Origin: Candidatus Pacearchaeota archaeon
GTDB taxonomy: Archaea; Nanoarchaeota; Nanoarchaeia; Pacearchaeales; GW2011-AR1
Reading direction: 5' to 3'
DNA: 6,770 nt
NCBI GenBank assembly: GCA_002690445.1
Contig: NZER01000353.1
Coordinates: 1 to 6,770, forward strand
Both the position numbers and the translations under genes were made by a program. This document shows positions 1-3,781 of this stretch, in pieces. Position 1 is the stretch's first letter. Every line of letters starts with the position of its first letter. Below the pieces are notes generated by a model that had not been told where the DNA came from, did not search any database, and was given only the letters and a program-made list of their open reading frames with translations.

Positions 1-41
1 ATCCCGAAGGTCTTCTCGAACCAGTCTTCAAAAGTTTCCAC
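1..41 (-). CDS. Start of a hypothetical gene, truncated by the window edge
   Basis: Only the first 13 codons are inside the window, reading GTG then ETFEDWFEKTFG. The GTG at 41-39 follows an AAAGG box with 5 bases between, and an in-frame stop lies just upstream. The acidic and aromatic run FEDWFEKTFG resembles the start of many small phage proteins, but 13 residues are too few to name a family. It lies directly after the U-tract of the structured RNA at 58-215, so it may be the gene that the RNA or its end controls. Confidence 0.45.
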   Translation of the reverse strand, partial: METFEDWFEKTFG

Positions 42-57
42 AAAGGCCTTTCACTAG

Positions 58-215
58 AACAAAAGGGAGGACAGATTCCTGTGTCTTGATCCTACCGCGT
101 TAGCCCCTACAACAGTTGTGCAGCACGAGGACTCCACCCCGCGTGAGTGGTTGTCCTCCTGCACCGGAGTTTCCGGCACAGAAATCAAGTGTTGTTGCAC
201 AAGATCTGTCCTCCC
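58..215 (-). ncRNA. Candidate structured RNA with long closing stem, inner hairpins and a U-tract
   Basis: Seen on the minus strand: GGGAGGACAGAT (215-204) pairs perfectly with ATCTGTCCTCCC (76-65), a 12-bp closing stem, followed at once by TTTTGTT. Inside it, TGTG (201-198) pairs with CACA (83-80), and CTTGAT (189-184) with ATCAAG (90-85), continuing the same helix. The enclosed junction carries a CCGGA/TCCGG hairpin (176-164) and a long hairpin at 162-123 with 3 + 6 + 4 base pairs and small internal loops; ACAA/TTGT can form a small hairpin near 119-109. A loop AACAAC (196-191) could also pair with GTTGT near 117-113. This regular nesting is far more than expected by chance. I do not recognise the class. 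The 48-codon GTG ORF through it gives an unconvincing protein. A cis-acting leader or terminator for the gene at 1-41 is an alternative to a free RNA. Confidence 0.6.
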
Positions 216-216
216 A

Positions 217-247
217 ATTATGATCTCATGTGATTATTTCACATGAG
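217..247 (-). promoter_or_regulatory. Perfect 23-bp palindromic operator with a candidate -10 box
   Basis: CTCATGTGA (225-233) and TCACATGAG (239-247) form perfect 9-bp arms around a 5-bp spacer. Reading leftwards on the minus strand, CATAAT (222-217) fits a -10 box in 5 of 6 positions and would place a start near the first bases of the structured RNA. The corresponding -35 (ATGTGA, 3 of 6) is poor and lies inside the palindrome, as expected if a factor bound there represses or activates. The palindrome is certain; the promoter is an inference. It sits just after the stop of the gene at 252-548 and could instead act as an RNA hairpin at that gene's 3' end. Confidence 0.5.
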
Positions 248-251
248 GAGG

Positions 252-548
252 TTATTGCGTCTTATCCCTCCTTGCTACATTCCACGCTCGGCCTTCAGCA
301 ATCTGCCTCCCGATGGCTTTACAGAACTGGTCTCGTCTTGAACAGAACGCATAGCCGACAGCGACCTGCTCATGGTCATCGTTCTCTAGAACGCAGACCG
401 TGACTCCCTTGACGAGCGTTGGATAGCGCTTCCCATGATACAACTTCGTCTGGCCTAACATGACCGCCTCGTCTTGGGCCTGGATTAGCCTAGCTCCGTT
501 GAAGGAGTCTTGACTCTTATGGTTGTGGTGGAACCTAGGTTTAATCAT
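252..548 (-). CDS. Hypothetical phage-type protein, 98 aa
   Basis: The chosen ATG (548-546) overlaps the TGA of the upstream gene as ATGA, with an AGGCAGG box 5 bases ahead; a TTG six codons earlier is the alternative. The protein starts MIKPRFHHNHKSQDS, has a basic, histidine-rich N-terminus, a central stretch with predicted beta character (YPTLVKGVTVCVLEN, about residues 42-56), and a C-terminal helix-like segment with AFCSRRDQFCKAIGRQIAEG (about 68-87). The pattern of cysteine, aspartate, phenylalanine, then an IGR..A.GRA helix is one I associate with small uncharacterised phage proteins, but I cannot assign a domain. It ends in TAA and is the last gene before the operator and structured RNA. 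No signal peptide or membrane segment is visible. Confidence 0.8.
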   Translation of the reverse strand: MIKPRFHHNHKSQDSFNGARLIQAQDEAVMLGQTKLYHGKRYPTLVKGVTVCVLENDDHEQVAVGYAFCSRRDQFCKAIGRQIAEGRAWNVARRDKTQ

Positions 549-745
549 GTAGGCCTGCCTAACCAATAGAGCCTTGTATCTGTGGAGTCGAGCCTGACTA
601 GAATCGTGACGAGGGAGTCGTAGATATCCCCAAGATTATGCATCTTTGGGTCTCCCTGGTCCGCGATAGATATCGTGTTCTTCTCCCCATCTTTGATGAG
701 GGTGATGTCTATTCGATTGGCTGGGGGTAGGGGCTCGGTGACCAT
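545..745 (-). CDS. Hypothetical protein, 66 aa
   Basis: The ATG at 745-743 follows AAGGAGG, which lies in the last codons of the upstream gene, with 9 bases to the start. The stop TGA overlaps the next ATG, so this gene is translationally coupled on both sides. The product starts MVTEPLPPANRIDITLIKDG and alternates short hydrophobic and polar stretches (ITLIKDGEKNTISIADQG), suggesting a small beta-rich fold in the first half and a helix around DIYDSLVTILVRLDS. No cysteine pairs, signal peptide or membrane segment is seen. I do not recognise the family. Its position between two other small genes with shared SD spacing makes it very likely real. Confidence 0.75.
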   Translation of the reverse strand: MVTEPLPPANRIDITLIKDGEKNTISIADQGDPKMHNLGDIYDSLVTILVRLDSTDTRLYWLGRPT

Positions 746-749
746 AGGA

Positions 750-1172
750 CTAGTCCTCCTTATTCACTACTTCCAGCACGCTGACTAGCACATGAGCGCC
801 GGCAGGAATCTTAGCGTTCATATCCATTACTACCTTCCCGATGTCTCCTATGAACAGAAGTTCCTTCGTGATGGAGTAGTTCACGGAGCGACTCAGGACC
901 GGCAGTTCTGGAGCGGGGGTTTCTGGTTCAGGTGCTGGTTGGCCGTTCTGCTGTTCTGCGGCGAGGGCTATATTTACGATCCTCTCCATGTCTGCGGTCT
1001 TGAACAGTCGCCGACTGATTCGATCCTCCGGCAAGTTTCGATCCACTGGCTCGACCTGGTGCGTGTAAAGCAGGTTCTCGAACTCATTCTTACTCACGAG
1101 CCGATTGAGTCTGAGTGTGAGGTGGTTTCTAAAGCGCTGAGCGCCGACTAGTTCACCGGACTTAGTATTCAT
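750..1172 (-). CDS. Hypothetical two-part protein with Pro/Glu linker, 140 aa
   Basis: I place the start at ATG 1172-1170 (MNTKSGELVGAQRFRNHL) because AAGGAG lies 10 bases ahead; the longer frame to 1241 has no such box. Residues 1-78 are polar and basic, with an arginine-rich stretch FRNHLTLRLNRLVSKNEF that could bind nucleic acid or a partner. Residues about 79-91 form a PAPEPETPAPELP linker of the kind that joins independent domains. Residues 92-140 hold alternating hydrophobics (NYSITKELLFIGDIGKVVMD, then AHVLVSVLEVV), a likely small beta-containing domain. The last codons encode the SD of the following gene, so the two are coupled. The family is not recognised. The stop is TAG. Confidence 0.8.
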   Translation of the reverse strand: MNTKSGELVGAQRFRNHLTLRLNRLVSKNEFENLLYTHQVEPVDRNLPEDRISRRLFKTADMERIVNIALAAEQQNGQPAPEPETPAPELPVLSRSVNYSITKELLFIGDIGKVVMDMNAKIPAGAHVLVSVLEVVNKED

Positions 1173-1176
1173 AGTA

Positions 1177-1269
1177 CTATGACTCCTTGGAGCGGCCCAC
1201 AGGGCCTGCCAATCGGATGACCCTAAAGCCATCCCTATCACTGAGTATGAATAGTCCCGTAGGTCTCAG
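1177..1269 (-). CDS. Possible 30-aa peptide with CTG start
   Basis: Between the genes at 1301 and 1172 an open frame ends AAG GAG TCA TAG, its last codons forming the SD of the next gene, the same arrangement used elsewhere in the window. Its second half (GLFILSDRDGFRVIRLAGPV) reads like a real beta-rich peptide. No ATG, GTG or TTG fits after the upstream gene ends. A CTG at 1269-1267 lies exactly 8 bases after GGGAG, the spacing used by two neighbouring genes. The longer version starting at 1362 would overlap the 1301-1504 gene by 62 bases, with an implausible arginine/serine-rich start. It may instead be a remnant or chance. Confidence 0.3.
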   Translation of the reverse strand: MRPTGLFILSDRDGFRVIRLAGPVGRSKES

Positions 1270-1300
1270 AGGACAGACTCCCGTGGACCAGGGTGTGGTG

Positions 1301-1504
1301 CTACTGGCCCGCCTCGATGGCGAAGCCAGTATGATTACTGAGGGCCTCGTATTCTTCCTCAAGAATGAACAGTTTGCCGCCCTTGTTGTAGACGTATAGC
1401 GTGTCGTCCACTATGTCCATCTGTCCAAACTTGGCGCCTGCTTCCGATACGAGGTCATATCCGGCGAGTTTCCCGTTCCCGCCATACCTGCTAACTAGTT
1501 CCAT
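1301..1504 (-). CDS. Hypothetical protein, 67 aa
   Basis: The ATG at 1504-1502 has AAGGAG ahead with 9 bases between. It is the first gene after the promoter at 1565-1602, with a leader that holds a strong hairpin. The product starts MELVSRYGGNGKLAGYDLVS and continues with short turns and strands (KFGQMDIVDDTLYVYNKGGKLFILEEEYEAL), which suggests a compact all-beta or beta-hairpin protein rather than a DNA-binding helix bundle. No metal-binding cysteines or membrane segments are present. The stop is TAG. Being first in its transcript, under a promoter with a palindrome over the -10 box, it is probably controlled separately from the genes to its right. Function unknown. Confidence 0.75.
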   Translation of the reverse strand: MELVSRYGGNGKLAGYDLVSEAGAKFGQMDIVDDTLYVYNKGGKLFILEEEYEALSNHTGFAIEAGQ

Positions 1505-1542
1505 AAGAATTGACTCCTTGTGGATTAGGGGGTTGAGTGCGC

Positions 1543-1561
1543 TAGGCCGCGGGGCGGCCTA
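1543..1561 (-). promoter_or_regulatory. Strong 8-bp hairpin in the 5' leader of the 1301-1504 gene
   Basis: On the minus strand TAGGCCGC and GCGGCCTA pair perfectly around a CCC loop, a few bases after the expected transcription start. No U-tract follows, so it is not a simple terminator. It would cap the 5' end of the messenger and may stabilise it. The following CCCCTAATCCA is shared with the leader of the gene at 1999-2163. Confidence 0.5.
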
Positions 1562-1564
1562 AAA

Positions 1565-1602
1565 CGTATACATAATATACGCATTTTTTTATGAGTTGTC
1601 AA
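1565..1602 (-). promoter_or_regulatory. Sigma70-type promoter with palindrome over the -10 box
   Basis: On the minus strand a perfect -35 TTGACA (1602-1597) is separated by exactly 17 bases from TATATT (1579-1574, 5 of 6 matches). The spacer contains seven consecutive A. The palindrome CGTATA-N5-TATACG (1581-1565) covers the -10 box, so a bound protein would block or remodel the open complex. The start would fall near 1567. It drives 1301-1504 and the coupled genes after it. A second promoter with the same CGTATATTA left half lies at 2203-2244. Confidence 0.8.
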
Positions 1603-1622
1603 CAACCTTTTTCCATCCACTA

Positions 1623-1835
1623 CTACCCTGCCGTCTTCTCCCATCTGCCATCGTCTTGCTTCTCGTAACGCTGACCTAGTCCTGTTCCTAGTCCTCCTCC
1701 TTCCGATTTATGACACTCTGGGCACATATTCCCCCAAGGGCCGCTTGACGTCTTACCATCGATGAAGATCATACGAATTGGCCTGCGGCACAGGTCGCAG
1801 GCATTCGGTGGTTCGCTGAGCCATTCGGTCGCCAT
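1623..1835 (-). CDS. Small zinc-ribbon protein of phage type, 70 aa
   Basis: Two CxxC pairs are visible, C13/C16 (CDLC) and C38/C41 (CPEC), about 22 residues apart, as in a zinc ribbon. Between them is IDGKTSSGPWGNM and after them GLGTGLGQRYEK. I recall this combination (acidic WL.EPP start, CDLC, IDGKT..GPW.NMCP.CH, G.GTG.GQ.YEK) from uncharacterised small proteins common in tailed phages; no biochemical role is known to me. The start ATG 1835-1833 shares its A with the TAA of the upstream gene (TAATG), with GGAGG ahead, so the two are coupled. The C-terminal EKQDDGRWEKTAG tail is charged. Zinc binding and a role in nucleic-acid or protein contact are inferred from the cysteines only. Confidence 0.88.
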   Translation of the reverse strand: MATEWLSEPPNACDLCRRPIRMIFIDGKTSSGPWGNMCPECHKSEGGGLGTGLGQRYEKQDDGRWEKTAG

Positions 1836-2002
1836 TAGACTGCTTCCTCCTTCACCTTCACGCGCTGGAGTGCCAGGATTGCCTCACGGAAGAGCAACTG
1901 CGTCTTCGTGAGCTGGTCAGGTGGGATGTGCTGAGTTTCGATCTCGGTGCCGGCAGCGTCTTCCCGATAGTAAAGCATCTCGCCGGGCTTGAGTTTGCTC
2001 AT
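1835..2002 (-). CDS. Hypothetical protein, 55 aa
   Basis: The product starts MSKLKPGEMLYYREDAAGTE and ends in a single long amphipathic helix (about residues 28-54, PPDQLTKTQLLFREAILALQ then RVKVKEE). The ATG at 2002-2000 overlaps the TGA of the preceding gene as ATGA, with AGGAGG four bases ahead, and the TAA overlaps the ATG of the zinc-ribbon gene. This makes a tightly coupled trio 1999-2163, 1835-2002 and 1623-1835. No family is recognised. The helix could mediate dimerisation, but that is inference. Confidence 0.78.
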   Translation of the reverse strand: MSKLKPGEMLYYREDAAGTEIETQHIPPDQLTKTQLLFREAILALQRVKVKEEAV

Positions 2003-2163
2003 TTGGCCTCCTTTATGCTTATCACTGCATGGTCTGGAGTGTGAGGGTGGTACTCGAGTAGTCTGATATCATGGTAATCAGAGTCTCCCCGCTCGAGAAA
2101 CTGCACGGTTGCGTAAGGCTCGTAGTCTTGCAAGAGCCTGATTACTAGTTCTTTTACTGTCAT
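1999..2163 (-). CDS. Short MTVKEL-type protein, 54 aa
   Basis: The product starts MTVKELVIRLLQDYEPYATV and continues QFLERGDSDYHDIRLLEYHP. The pattern (MTVKEL, helix, D/E-P, then an alternating strand) matches the N-terminal module MTVKELIEEL.KLPPDAEV seen in many short phage and bacterial proteins of unknown role. I choose the ATG at 2163-2161 because GGAG lies 9 bases ahead; the ATG five codons upstream would absorb that box. It is the first gene after the promoter at 2203-2244 and its stop overlaps the next start. Two further proteins in this window begin with the same kind of module (3782-4177 and 5323-5553). Function unknown. Confidence 0.78.
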   Translation of the reverse strand: MTVKELVIRLLQDYEPYATVQFLERGDSDYHDIRLLEYHPHTPDHAVISIKEAK

Positions 2164-2202
2164 GCTCGGGATCTCCATGGATTAGGGGAATGGATGCGGC
2201 AT

Positions 2203-2244
2203 CGTATATAATGGTAATATACGGACTGCCGGCGAAACTAGCAA
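2203..2244 (-). promoter_or_regulatory. Second promoter with CGTATAT palindrome over the -10 box
   Basis: On the minus strand TTGCTA (2244-2239, 4 of 6 to TTGACA) is 17 bases from TATATT (2221-2216). The -10 lies in the left half of CGTATAT-N7-ATATACG (2223-2203). The left half CGTATATTA is identical to that at the 1565-1602 promoter, while the spacer is two bases longer. It would drive the trio 1999-2163, 1835-2002, 1623-1835. Confidence 0.65.
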
Positions 2245-2281
2245 ACTAGTTCTGAAAAAGGCTTTCTCCTGCTTCCTTCCT

Positions 2282-2512
2282 TTAGGAGGGCCGGTCTTCC
2301 ACTGGCGGCCTAACGACGTGTAGTCTCTCATCTTCCAGCACATCCATCATGGCCTCTATGCGCTCTTTCGCCTCTTTGAGTCCCGGCGCCTTGTCCTCAG
2401 GAAAGATATTCCTGACGATATAAATCGCCTGGATCTTCGCGAAGTATCCTTTGATCACTCTATTAGCCAGCGTGGCATAGAGCCTGTGCTCGAGGATCTC
2501 GACTCGTTTGAT
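2282..2512 (-). CDS. Hypothetical helical protein, 76 aa, apparent ATC start
   Basis: The frame is convincing throughout: the first codons read as KRVEILEHRLYATLANRVIK, followed by YFAKIQAIYIVRNIFPEDKA and a helix with LKEAKERIEAMMDVLEDERL. It is mostly alpha-helical and charged, with no cysteines. An in-frame TGA lies only two codons before it, so it must start after 2516. The codon in the right place after AAGGAAGGTGA is ATC (2512-2510); the next usual start is the GTG at codon 19, which has no clear SD and would delete the first helix. AUC is a very rare initiator in bacteria, so this is either true AUC initiation or a base error for ATG. The stop is TAA. Family not recognised. Confidence 0.7.
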   Translation of the reverse strand: MKRVEILEHRLYATLANRVIKGYFAKIQAIYIVRNIFPEDKAPGLKEAKERIEAMMDVLEDERLHVVRPPVEDRPS

Positions 2513-2555
2513 AGTTCACCTTCCTTTCAGTGAGTTTGTGTGTGGTTTCCCTCTT

Positions 2556-2759
2556 TCACAAGGTCGCGAGTGCCTGAGCTATCGCCTCTCCAGCACTTCT
2601 CCACCCTTCTTCCATCTCATAGTCCTGCCAGTTGTCTCTAGCAAAATCCGCCTTTTCCTCGCAGATTACTTCTAGGGCTTCCAGTACATTCGGGAGCCCA
2701 TAGTCGTCCACTAGACATTCTAGCCTCGGCGAGATCCTCTCTACGGTGTCTATGGGCAT
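2556..2759 (-). CDS. Hypothetical phage-type NWQD protein, 67 aa
   Basis: The product starts MPIDTVERISPRLECLVDDY and has a helix-rich core with ALEVICEEKADFARDNWQDY and a final SAGEAIAQALATL helix. I recall the arrangement L..I..EKA...R.NWQD......W..A..A...A from short uncharacterised proteins in phages and bacterial mobile regions; their function is unknown to me. The ATG at 2759-2757 follows a long purine-rich AGGAGGGAGGTGAGG box, which is directly attached to the palindrome at 2777-2799, so a protein or hairpin there would affect ribosome access. The stop is TGA. All-helical, soluble, no metal ligands. Confidence 0.83.
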   Translation of the reverse strand: MPIDTVERISPRLECLVDDYGLPNVLEALEVICEEKADFARDNWQDYEMEEGWRSAGEAIAQALATL

Positions 2760-2776
2760 TGAGTTGCCTCACCTCC

Positions 2777-2799
2777 CTCCTGTGATTTTATCACATGAG
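2777..2799. promoter_or_regulatory. Palindromic operator abutting an SD sequence
   Basis: CTCCTGTGA (2777-2785) and TCACATGAG (2791-2799) are the same arms as at 225-247, with one mismatch and the same 5-bp spacer. On the minus strand its left end runs straight into AGGAGGGAGGTGA, the SD of the gene at 2556-2759. The minus-strand centre TAAAAT resembles a -10 box, but no good -35 accompanies it. Confidence 0.6.
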
Positions 2800-2804
2800 C
2801 GGAA

Positions 2805-3011
2805 CTACTCCTCTAGACACTCCTCCCAAGGCAGATCATCATTCTGAATCGCTTCCATTGCCCCATCCTCAGGACTCATATCATCATTCCAGCAGTCCCA
2901 GATGCAGAAATCTGCCAGATCTCCGATCCCTATTCCGATCTTGCGCAGCAAAATCCTGTTCACTGCGTTTTGCCACTCGGTGAGAGTGTAGCCTTCTGTG
3001 TTTCTTTCCAT
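2805..3011 (-). CDS. Small acidic phage protein resembling DUF5419, 68 aa
   Basis: The product starts MERNTEGYTLTEWQNAVNRI and continues LLRKIGIGIGDLADFCIWDC, with DDMSPEDGAMEAIQNDDLPW near the end. The order of a tryptophan-containing helix with a spaced valine, then G...DL.D, then a D..SP..A...A segment is that of the short phage family I know as DUF5419; I assign it by memory of the pattern, not by a search. The role of that family is unknown. It is strongly acidic at the C-terminus, which could make it a partner of a basic host or phage protein, but this is inference. The ATG at 3011-3009 has AGGAGG ahead. The stop is TAG. Confidence 0.82.
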   Translation of the reverse strand: MERNTEGYTLTEWQNAVNRILLRKIGIGIGDLADFCIWDCWNDDMSPEDGAMEAIQNDDLPWEECLEE

Positions 3012-3025
3012 GGTTCCTCCTTCAT

Positions 3026-3130
3026 CTAGGGTCCAAATCCCTGTTCTCTCCGATCCGCGCAGGCATTACAGCACTCATAGTCAGGCCTTAGCCTGACCAC
3101 CCTGCCACAATCCACGCAGACTTTCTCTAC
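3026..3130 (-). CDS. Mini zinc-ribbon protein, 34 aa, apparent GTA start
   Basis: From GTA (3130-3128) the frame reads M-EKVCVDCGRVVRLRPDYEC and then CNACADRREQGFGP, with C5/C8 and C21/C24 (plus C20) placed as in a compact zinc ribbon. An AGGA box precedes the GTA with 7 bases between. No ATG, GTG or TTG gives both cysteine pairs: the only GTG (3115-3113) comes after the first cysteine. The frame stays open upstream to the TAG of the gene at 3161-3346, which is in the same frame, so amber readthrough giving a coiled-helix plus zinc-ribbon fusion is another option. GTA initiation, readthrough and a base error cannot be separated here. The stop is TAG, just ahead of the next gene's SD. Confidence 0.55.
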   Translation of the reverse strand, partial: VEKVCVDCGRVVRLRPDYECCNACADRREQGFGP

Positions 3131-3160
3131 GCTCTCTTCCTGAACCTGGTGGTAGAACGC

Positions 3161-3346
3161 CTAGTATCCCCTATGTAGTGCTACTCGCAACTTCTGCACA
3201 TTGATTGTGACGCACTCAATCATGCCTTTGTGGATGACTTCCATCGTCAGGTCGTGCTTTTTCTCTCGCAGGACATTCTGGGCCTGCCGGCAGTCCTTCT
3301 CCGCTTTATCGTAATCTCTTAGCAACTCATCCAAAACATGGTCCAT
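3161..3346 (-). CDS. Hypothetical helical protein, 61 aa
   Basis: I place the start at ATG 3346-3344, with AAGGAG 10 bases ahead, rather than at 3424: the extra 26 residues (MVVAYWGARLCTCLALHS...) fall in the inverted-repeat arm and do not read like protein. The product starts MDHVLDELLRDYDKAEKDCR and is a long charged helix with coiled-coil character to about residue 36, then a shorter hydrophobic segment with IECVTINVQKLRVAL. Family not recognised. It is the first gene to the left of the origin-like locus. The TAG stop is followed in the same frame by the zinc-ribbon ORF. Confidence 0.7.
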   Translation of the reverse strand: MDHVLDELLRDYDKAEKDCRQAQNVLREKKHDLTMEVIHKGMIECVTINVQKLRVALHRGY

Positions 3347-3492
3347 CTGACTAAATCTCCTTGGCTTAGGTGAATGTAACGCCAAACACGTGCACAAACG
3401 TGCACCCCAATATGCTACTACCAATGTTGCTACTTGCTACTTCCCTACGCCCCCCATCATATTTGGACCAATCACATGAGTGGACTCCACCT

Positions 3493-3533
3493 CCTTGAAT
3501 AAGAGGTCCTTGATTAAGCCTTCCTTGAATAAG
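3493..3533. repeat. Three iteron-like repeats at exact 15-bp period
   Basis: CCTTGAATAAG (3493-3503), CCTTGATTAAG (3508-3518) and CCTTGAATAAG (3523-3533) begin exactly 15 bp apart and differ at one base. They lead straight into the AT tract. Confidence 0.8.
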
Positions 3534-3540
3534 GTCTCCT

Positions 3541-3580
3541 CTTCTTATACTTATTTATTTAAAATATTTTTTTTTAATAA
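3541..3580. other. AT tract, 37 of 40 bases A or T
   Basis: The stretch contains only three C and no G, including a run of nine or more T after AAAATA. It is the most AT-rich stretch seen in the window and lies between the 15-bp repeats and the GC-rich repeats, as an unwinding element would. Confidence 0.7.
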
Positions 3581-3581
3581 G

Positions 3582-3638
3582 TGGACCCTAAGCCCCCTGA
3601 CCTTATCCCCCTGGACCCTCAAGCCCCCTGGACCCTTC
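3582..3638. repeat. GC-rich direct repeats TGGACCCT-(C)AAGCCCCCTG
   Basis: TGGACCCTAAGCCCCCTG (3582-3599) recurs with one inserted base at 3612-3630, and a partial third TGGACCCT begins at 3629. TTATCCCCC lies between the first two. The first two copies are 30 bp apart. Confidence 0.75.
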
Positions 3639-3641
3639 TAA

Positions 3642-3667
3642 CTCATGTGATTATTCCCCAAATGGGG
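3642..3667. repeat. Operator half site and CCCCAAATGGGG hairpin
   Basis: CTCATGTGA (3642-3650) with the usual TTATT spacer lacks its second arm; in its place is the palindrome CCCC-AAAT-GGGG (3656-3667). The mirror half site TCACATGAG is at 3472-3480 in the other arm. Confidence 0.6.
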
Positions 3668-3680
3668 TATGGGGTAGCGG

Positions 3681-3708
3681 AGTAGCAAGTAGCAAGTAGC
3701 AAATAGCA
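3681..3708. repeat. Tandem 7-bp repeats AGTAGCA
   Basis: Three perfect AGTAGCA units (3681-3701) are followed by AATAGCA (3702-3708). The opposite arm holds TGCTACT at 3413-3419, 3428-3434 and 3435-3441, the same repeat on the other strand. Confidence 0.8.
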
Positions 3709-3781
3709 TATTGGCATGCACAAATGTGCACCAATTCGACGGATTCTTTTGCATACAGCCCGCTTCCTTCCCCTAATCCCA

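Larger units (their letters stand above)
3390..3733. other. Origin-like locus: large inverted repeat around iterons and an AT tract
   Basis: The left arm (about 3390-3482) and the reverse complement of the right arm (about 3733-3640) share, in the same order, GTGCAC-N4-GTGCA, CCAATATGCTA (same offset of 17 in both), TTGCTACTTGCTACT, ATTTGG and AATCACATGAGT. Between them are three 15-bp repeats, an AT tract and GC-rich direct repeats. Iterons beside an AT-rich unwinding stretch is the general plan of replication origins of phages and plasmids, and inverted arms are known in several. No gene spans it, and both flanking genes read leftwards. A partition site or a protein-nucleated regulatory hub is the main alternative. 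No initiator gene is in the window. Confidence 0.55.

Noticed and set aside
54..200. 48-codon minus-strand ORF (GTG start) inside the structured RNA
   Set aside because: It has an SD-like GGAGG 9 bases ahead, but that box is one side of the 12-bp closing stem and the protein (many Ser, Cys, Val) looks like translated hairpins.
225..247. CRP-type binding site
   Set aside because: TGTGA and TCACA half sites are present, but the spacer is 5 bases in all three full copies while CRP sites have 6.
792..1151. 119-codon plus-strand ORF
   Set aside because: Lies opposite the well-supported gene at 750-1172, has no SD, and its composition is that of an antisense frame.
2250..2281. Intrinsic terminator after the gene at 2282-2512
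   Set aside because: AAAGG and CCTTTTT could pair, but the loop is long and the stem only five weak pairs.
3639..3752. 38-codon minus-strand ORF (MQKNPSNWCTFVHANMLFAT...)
   Set aside because: It has AAGGA 10 bases before its ATG, but it is made of the right arm of the inverted repeat; the mirror arm gives a similar but differently ended frame, so DNA repeat structure explains it better.
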